Part shown: positions 58,678 to 64,000 of the stretch, in pieces
How positions within the stretch are numbered: position 1 is the first letter of the stretch
Layout: every line of letters begins with the position of its first letter
Assembly (NCBI GenBank): GCA_028023455.1
Contig: JAQFVV010000001.1
Coordinates: 20,703,611 to 20,767,610 of the forward strand
DNA: 64,000 nt
Direction: 5' to 3'
Source: Epiperipatus broadwayi
Lineage: Eukaryota; Onychophora; Udeonychophora; Euonychophora; Peripatidae
Translations under genes and position numbers: made by a program
Notes under the pieces: generated by a model
Database searches by the model: none
The model's input: the letters and a program-made list of their open reading frames with translations, nothing else
What the model was told of the DNA's origin: nothing

Positions 58678-59363
58678 CTTTAATTAAACATTGTCTCTTA
58701 AATACATATTTTGTATACAATGGACAGCATTACAGACAAGTTTTTGGTACTCCTATGGGCTCACCTATCTCAGGAGTAATAGCTGATTTATTCATGGAAT
58801 ATATAGAAACTCATGCTTTAGAATCATCATCTTTAAAACCTCTCATTTGGCTCAGATACATAGATGACACTTTTGTCATATGGCAACATGGAAAAAATAA
58901 ATTAGATAATTTTTTCTTACATTTAAATAATATGCATCCTCATATTAAATTTACAATGGAGACAGAGTCTGATGGAAAACTCCCTTTTCTTGATGTTCTA
59001 ATCACCAGAACACCAAATAGTTTATCTTTTTCTATTTACAGAAAGAATACACACACAGACAGATATTTGCATTTCCATTCTCATCATCACCCAACTCAGA
59101 TAGTTTCTGTAGCCAAAACTCTTTTAAATAGAGCAATTAACCTTTCAGATAAGACACATCTGAAAGAAGAAATAAATCATATTAATAGTGTTTTATTAGC
59201 AAATAGTTATAATTACAAATTTATAAAAAAAAGCCTTATTTCAAGCCCAAAATAGAAAAAATAGGAAAAAAAAAGATGATAAATCAGCTATTTAGGATTT
59301 GTGTTCCATATGTAAAAGGAACTACAGACAGTATCGGACGTATATTAAAACGCTATAATATAG
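58678..59363 (+). pseudogene. Penelope-like element copy D2, cut by the right-end insertion
   Basis: The plus-strand frame 58656-59255 (199 codons) carries LLNTYFVYNGQHYRQVFGTP, PMGSPISGVIADLFMEYIE, WLRYIDDTFVIW (catalytic motif intact), KLPFLDVLITRTPN and LKEEINHINSVLLANSY. It is about 96 percent identical to D1. The two meet without spacer at about 58677. Homology to D1 continues past a stop to CGCTATAATATAG at 59363, where a sequence starting TGTAACG takes over, so the GIY-YIG half must lie beyond the right edge or be lost. Confidence 0.88.
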
Positions 59364-59740
59364 TGTAACGATATATAAATATGTTGTTACATTTATTTAA
59401 AATAAAAACTTAAAAGTTCGCAAATAAAAGGAAAAAACTAAACGCTAAAATTAAAATGTTTGTTAAACATATATATATTCGCACGGATGCTAAACTTTAA
59501 AAATATTTTTTTCATAAACAAGAAAAAAAAGTATTTGAACGTATTTTTTTAAATAAAAAATACAAGATTGAAATATAAAAATATTTTAATAAAAAAATAA
59601 CGTAAGTTAAAATAAAAACAGGTATTAATTAATTCCTGTAATCTGTAAATGGAAATGATTGTTTATTAATTATCTAAAAGCTGTTTAATTAAAAAGTCAG
59701 ATGAAAAGTTAGATAAGAGAAGAAAGAGATTTTAGCTTGA

Positions 59741-59854
59741 CCAATGGAAGCAAATAAAGGCCCGGACCATAACGAAAAAACAGAACAGTGACGTTTTTGT
59801 TCATGGAATCCATAGGAGGACTATAAAAAGAAAAAATATTGAGTTCCAGTCAGT
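59741..59854 (+). promoter_or_regulatory. TATA-Inr promoter in the left arm
   Basis: TATAAAAAG at 59822 lies exactly 30 nt upstream of the A in TCAGT (59850-59854), the standard TATA-to-initiator spacing. Upstream are a CCAAT box (59741) and a TGACGT half-site (59789). This combination is unlikely by chance in such AT-rich DNA. Confidence 0.65.
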
Positions 59855-59871
59855 TTTTCCAACTTGATTTG

Positions 59872-60107
59872 ATGACAACGGTAAGACGCACTTGCCGTTC
59901 TCTCTCATTTTTTTGTTTGTTTAAAAAAAAAAATGAAAAGACTGTGATACCAGAATGGAACCAGCTAATGCTACCTCCAGAACATTTTCTTCCAATGGAG
60001 ACGCCATGGGAATTGCCAACAGGAACCTGGACTCTTATACTGTAAGCTATATTGACATGAACTCTAAATTTAAAAAAATAACTAAGAACTTTCGTTCAAG
60101 CTTATGA
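59872..60107 (+). CDS. Short frame downstream of the left-arm promoter, possibly spliced
   Basis: Twenty nt after the inferred start site, ATGACAACG is followed directly by the donor-like GTAAGA (59881). Further down an ATG at 59955 opens 50 codons (MEPANATSRTFSSNGDA ... ) to TGA at 60107. Within it ACT is followed by another donor-like GTAAGC (60042), in phase 0. The mirror copy on the right arm (about 63640-63405) keeps the frame with one replacement (Met to Val). No known family. It could be the first exons of a transcript encoded by the element. Confidence 0.35.
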
Positions 60108-60814
60108 ACTTCTATCTGACTTTTAAGTTTTTAAATCAAATTAATAATGTTTAATTTTATATGTTTCCCGATTGATAAACATCATTTCCATTTTTTTTTC
60201 CTTATTGTAAAGATTATTTAAATGTATGAAATTTAAGTTGTTTATAGACGCTTGCATGGATTCGTTTGCGGTTAATTATATTTTGGTTTTCATATTTGAT
60301 CAAAATATATAGACATTCGATAAATAATGATACCTTACGGTGAGTATCTAAAATGTATTTATTCGGATGTCTTTTAAGTTATTGGTGACAACGCAAGTAT
60401 CTTATGGTGAATACTATTGGGTTACTTATAAGTTTCCCTCTGCGATTGTCGGTATCAATAATTTTGTATTTTGATCGTTTATGTTTATTTTGAAATGTTT
60501 TTGACCGTGGAATCTATGTAATCGATCTATACCCAACATTTTTAAACAAATCTGTGCGAACGTATTTAAATGTTAAAATTAAGTCGGGCGTGAATGGCTA
60601 TATAGTTTGTAAAGTTGTATTAAGGGAGGGTAATCTTAGGTTATTCATTTCGTAGTTGAATTGGTTCAATGGATTGGATATATTTGTGTAATTAGTAGAT
60701 GTAGTATGAGGTCCGCTACGGGCAGGATTATAGATATACGCCACACACCCTCTGTTTGCCTATGGATGGGTTTGTAAGTCGGCAGAAGACCGCAGTCCAT
60801 TCCTATGGAGTTTT

Positions 60815-61078
60815 TTGTTTATTGATCTACTTGCCAACAGATGTCACATTCCTGTTGGTGGAGAGTCAATGTCTTCTCTATTTCTACTTATTGTTCAGAT
60901 GTACATTCCTGACAATATAGTATTTTGTGTTGTCGTATCATGCTACATTGAATACATGAATGTATCAGATGGATTGGCACCAGTTGATTGTGAAATTTGT
61001 TGCCTAAGGTTAAATCAGGGAAGAATATTTTCCTTTCAAATGCAGACCTATGTAGTCCATTCATACTCGACCCTCTAA
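60815..61078 (+). CDS. 87-codon conserved frame, left arm, function unknown
   Basis: The frame runs MFIDLLANRCHIPVGG ... to VVHSYSTL and TAA. It is hydrophobic in the middle (FLLIVQMYI, IVFCVVVSCY), perhaps one membrane segment, and rich in cysteine. The right-arm copy encodes the identical protein although the DNA differs at two third-codon positions (GCA/GCG, TGT/TGC). I do not recognise it. It may equally be non-coding. Confidence 0.35.
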   Translation: MFIDLLANRCHIPVGGESMSSLFLLIVQMYIPDNIVFCVVVSCYIEYMNVSDGLAPVDCEICCLRLNQGRIFSFQMQTYVVHSYSTL

Positions 61079-61459
61079 ATAAATAGTAAACTCATTATTT
61101 GCAATCTACTTAAATTTAGAATTAAAGATCAATATAAAATTATAAACGTTAAATTTATTCCTCAAAATTTAAATATTATTTTATATGTGCGTAAATAAAT
61201 ATTTTTATGTGTTAATTTCTGGCAGTGGCTTTTATTCTTTTATATTTAAGATATAAAATTTATAGATTTTTATCTCTGCGTCTCCGCTGAGCTAGTGACT
61301 TGGGCTAACGGTCGGAATATTTAAATAAAGTGGAATCTTAACAGCGCGTATCTGCCTACTTTATAAATTTTTCTAGGCTCAAATGCCTAGATGGCGCCCT
61401 TGTAGTGCAGATATTGTTTTTGCGGTTAGATTCGATCTTCACTTTCATTCCGATTGGTA

Positions 61460-62062
61460 AGATCGGAAGATGATAGGACACATAGTGGGAAATGGATAAA
61501 GCGCGTATCTGCCTATTTATATATCAGTAAACTTCCTCAAAAAACAAAAACATTAAAAAAAAAAAGAATTTACTTAGTGTTAGTAATTACGTTACACAAA
61601 TTTGTTATATATGAAATTTCAAAAGGACAAAACTTTTTTTTTTTAAAGACAAAACAGTAATTAACAAATATAATGATAAAAAAAAAGTTGACTGATGATT
61701 CCTTACTACCAGCTAAATTTCTGCCCCCTCCCTTCCAAGTTTCATTTCTCCTACCTTTAAGTATTATTTAGGCAAGTTAAACGATTAGATTTTAAACAAG
61801 ACTTTTTAAAAAAAAAATTATGATTTATATTTATTAATTACGTTTTATTTATTACTTTTTATTCCTCGAATTTATCTCTACATATGCGCAATTTTTCGAC
61901 TGGCAGTACCTTTAAGACAAAATTTCAAAGTGCAACTCCACGTAAATACAACAAATATATTTATACTATTTCAGAAAAAAAATTTACGGGCATGATTCAC
62001 TTTTAAAATTCTCAGGGCACTCGTGTTTATTAAAGATCGGCCCAAGTTGGGTAGCCAGTTTG
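61460..62062. other. Spacer between the inverted arms
   Basis: Unique 603-bp sequence. It opens with AGATCGGAAGA, then GCGCGTATCTGCCTA, which also occurs inside the arm (61344). It contains TTACGTTACA (61584-61593), the inverse of the TGTAACG terminus, and on the minus strand an AATAAA near 62032-62027, placed to polyadenylate a right-arm transcript. Confidence 0.55.
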
Positions 62063-62443
62063 TACCAATCGGAATGAAAGTGAAGATCGAATCTAACCGC
62101 AAAAACAATATCTGCACTACAAGGGCGCCATCTAGGCATTTGAGCCTAGAAAAATTTATAAAGTAGGCAGATACGCGCTGTTAAGATTCCACTTTCTTTA
62201 AATATTCCGACCGTTAGCCCAAGTCACTAGCTCAGCGGAGACGCAGAGATAAAAATCTATAAATTTTATATCTTAAATATAAAAGAATAAAAGCCACTGC
62301 CAGAAATTAACACATAAAAATATTTATTTACGCACATATAAAATAATATTTAAATTTTGAGGAATAAATTTAACGTTTATAATTTTATATTGATCTTTAA
62401 TTCTAAATTTAAGTAGATTGCAAATAATGAGTTTACTATTTAT

Positions 62444-62707
62444 TTAGAGGGTCGAGTATGAATGGACTACATAGGTCTGCATTTGAAAGGAAAATATTCT
62501 TCCCTGATTTAACCTTAGGCAACAAATTTCGCAATCAACTGGCGCCAATCCATCTGATACATTCATGTATTCAATGTAGCATGATACGACAACACAAAAT
62601 ACTATATTGTCAGGAATGTACATCTGAACAATAAGTAGAAATAGAGAAGACATTGACTCTCCACCAACAGGAATGTGACATCTGTTGGCAAGTAGATCAA
62701 TAAACAA
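62444..62707 (-). CDS. 87-codon conserved frame, right arm, function unknown
   Basis: The identical predicted protein to 60815-61078, read leftward. It lies about 1 kb downstream of the right-arm TATA box, with an AATAAA about 410 nt beyond its stop. The arrangement of promoter, frame and polyadenylation signal is complete on this arm. Confidence 0.35.
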   Translation of the reverse strand: MFIDLLANRCHIPVGGESMSSLFLLIVQMYIPDNIVFCVVVSCYIEYMNVSDGLAPVDCEICCLRLNQGRIFSFQMQTYVVHSYSTL

Positions 62708-63672
62708 AAAACTCCATAGGAATGGACTGCGGTCTTCTGCCGACTTACAAACCCATCCATAGGCAAACAGAGGGTGTGTGGCGTATATCTATAATCCTGC
62801 CCGTAGCGGACCTCATACTACATCTACTAATTACACAAATATATCCAATCCATTGAACCAATTCAACTACGAAATGAATAACCTAAGATTACCTTCCCTT
62901 AATACAACTTTACAAAACTATATAGCCATTCACGCCCGACTTAATTTTAACATTTAAATACGTTCGCACAGATTTGTTTAAAAATGTTGGGTATAGATCG
63001 ATTACATAGATTCCACGGTCAAAAACATTTCAAAATAAACATAAACGATCAAAATACAAAATTATTGATACCGACAATCGCAGAGGGAAACTTATAAGTA
63101 ACCCAATAGTATTCACCATAAGATACTTGCGTTGTCACCAATAACTTAAAAGACATCCGAATAAATACATTTTAGATACTCACCGTAAGGTATCATTATT
63201 TATCGAATGTCTATATATTTTGATCAAATATGAAAACCAAAATATAATTAACCGCAAACGAATCCATGCAAGCGTCTATAAACAACTTAAATTTCATACA
63301 TTTAAATAATCTTTACAATAAGGAAAAAAAAATGGAAATGATGTTTATCAATCGGGAAACATATAAAATTAAACATTATTAATTTGATTTAAAAACTTAA
63401 AAGTCAGATAGAAGTTCATAAGCTTGAACGAAAGTTCTTAGTTATTTTTTTAAATTTAGAGTTCATGTCAATATAGCTTACAGTATAAGAGTCCAGGTTC
63501 CTGTTGGCAATTCCCACGGCATCTCCATTGGAAGAAAATGTTCTGGAGGTAGCATTAGCTGGTTCCATTCTGGTATCACAGTCTTTTCATTTTTTTTTTT
63601 TTTAAACAAACAAAAAAAATGAGAGAGAACGGCAAGTGCGTCTTACCGTTGTCATCAAATCAAGTTGGAAAA

Positions 63673-63787
63673 ACTGACTGGAACTCAATATTTTTTCTTT
63701 TTATAGTCCTCCTATGGATTCCATGAACAAAAACGTCACTGTTCTGTTTTTTCGTTATGGTCCGGGCCTTTATTTGCTTCCATTGGT
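63673..63787 (-). promoter_or_regulatory. TATA-Inr promoter in the right arm
   Basis: Mirror image of the left-arm promoter: ctttttata (63697-63705) and actga (63673-63677), with identical spacing, transcribing leftward into the arm. Confidence 0.6.
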
Positions 63788-64000
63788 CAAGCTAAAATCT
63801 CTTTCTTCTCTTATCTAACTTTTCATCTGACTTTTTAATTAAACAGCTTTTAGATAATTAATAAACAATCATTTCCATTTACAGATTACAGGAATTAATT
63901 AATACCTGTTTTTATTTTAACTTACGTTATTTTTTTATTAAAATATTTTTATATTTCAATCTTGTATTTTTTTATTTAAAAAAAATACGTTCAAATACTT

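Larger units (their letters stand above)
59364..61459 (+). repeat. Left arm of the inverted repeat
   Basis: It pairs with 62063-64000 from 59529 to 61459. Differences seen include GACGCCATG versus GATGCCGTG (about 59995), AAGGGAGGG versus AAGGGAAGG (about 60627), GGCACC versus GGCGCC and TGTGAAA versus TGCGAAA (60970-61000). Most are CpG transitions. The arm ends CATTCCGATTGGTA. Confidence 0.9.
59364..64000. mobile_element. Long inverted-repeat insertion, at least 4.6 kb, undescribed type
   Basis: It begins TGTAACG exactly where PLE copy D2 is interrupted. The left arm (59364-61459) and right arm (62063 to beyond 64000) are reverse complements over at least 1.93 kb at about 99.5 percent, with a 603-bp spacer. 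By symmetry the right end should be near 64165. Each arm has a promoter-like region pointing inward and two short reading frames. There is no transposase, RT or integrase. It could be a non-autonomous element with giant terminal inverted repeats, or two copies of a long LTR-like unit joined tail to tail. The diverged relative at 49178 shows that the arm is an established repeat family. Confidence 0.75.
62063..64000 (-). repeat. Right arm of the inverted repeat (runs off the window)
   Basis: Reverse complement of 59529-61459. In minus-strand sense it carries the same CCAAT, TGACGT, TATA (63705-63697) and initiator (63677-63673) elements. Beyond the arm end the minus strand continues CAAACTGGCTACCCAACTTG rather than AGATCGGAAGA. 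Confidence 0.9.

Noticed and set aside
1-64000. CRISPR arrays, bacterial promoters, riboswitches, attachment sites
   Set aside because: The DNA is eukaryotic. No regularly spaced short repeats with unique spacers were found.

Overview
The window is AT-rich (well over two thirds A+T by eye) eukaryotic nuclear DNA. There are no bacterial operons, rRNA genes or convincing intact tRNA genes. Long non-coding stretches, many (TA)n tracts, tRNA-derived short repeats and decayed retroelements of metazoan type point to an animal, most likely an invertebrate such as a mollusc or arthropod; the sequence does not settle which. The only candidate for a host protein-coding gene is a probable first exon on the minus strand at 313-447. 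Almost everything else recognisable is mobile DNA, most of it broken.

Layout. 1-620: candidate host exon and its upstream region. 1.7-3.5 kb: three foldback repeats, two of them carrying Penelope-type terminal hairpins. 4.0-6.9 kb: a dead LINE on the minus strand. 7.0-11.5 kb: a Penelope-like element (PLE) fragment, then two PLE copies head to head. 12.0-14.0 kb: GC-richer, LTR-like blocks and an exact 24-base Illumina adapter remnant at 13449-13472. 15.5-26.4 kb: minisatellites, a tRNA-derived SINE, a Tc1/mariner-style MITE and foldbacks in AT-rich spacer. 26.4-35.4 kb: featureless AT-rich DNA with one tRNA-Gly-like retroposon. 35.4-37.2 kb: PLE debris. 38.0-45.1 kb: a complete but dead Ty3/gypsy element whose 5' LTR is split by a 1.74-kb insertion. 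46.0-47.0 kb: tandem foldback repeats. 47.0-52.75 kb: a PLE bounded by direct pseudo-LTRs and interrupted by at least two other elements. 52.8-53.8 kb: inverted gypsy fragments. 54.6-56.4 kb: a degenerate tandem array. 56.7-57.3 kb: a LINE 3' end. 57.4-59.36 kb: a second head-to-head PLE pair. 59.36-64.0 kb: one near-identical inverted duplication with arms of at least 1.93 kb, inserted into that PLE and running off the window.

Two themes stand out. First, PLEs of several lineages dominate. They encode reverse transcriptase plus a GIY-YIG endonuclease, and their ends carry a recurrent hairpin followed by GAAA, with covarying stems and, in two copies, a CUGANGA box as in hammerhead ribozymes. 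Second, inverted duplication is unusually frequent: about ten foldbacks from 130 bp to more than 4 kb. The youngest, at the right end, has a canonical TATA-Inr promoter and short conserved reading frames in each arm. It is the best candidate here for an undescribed element.
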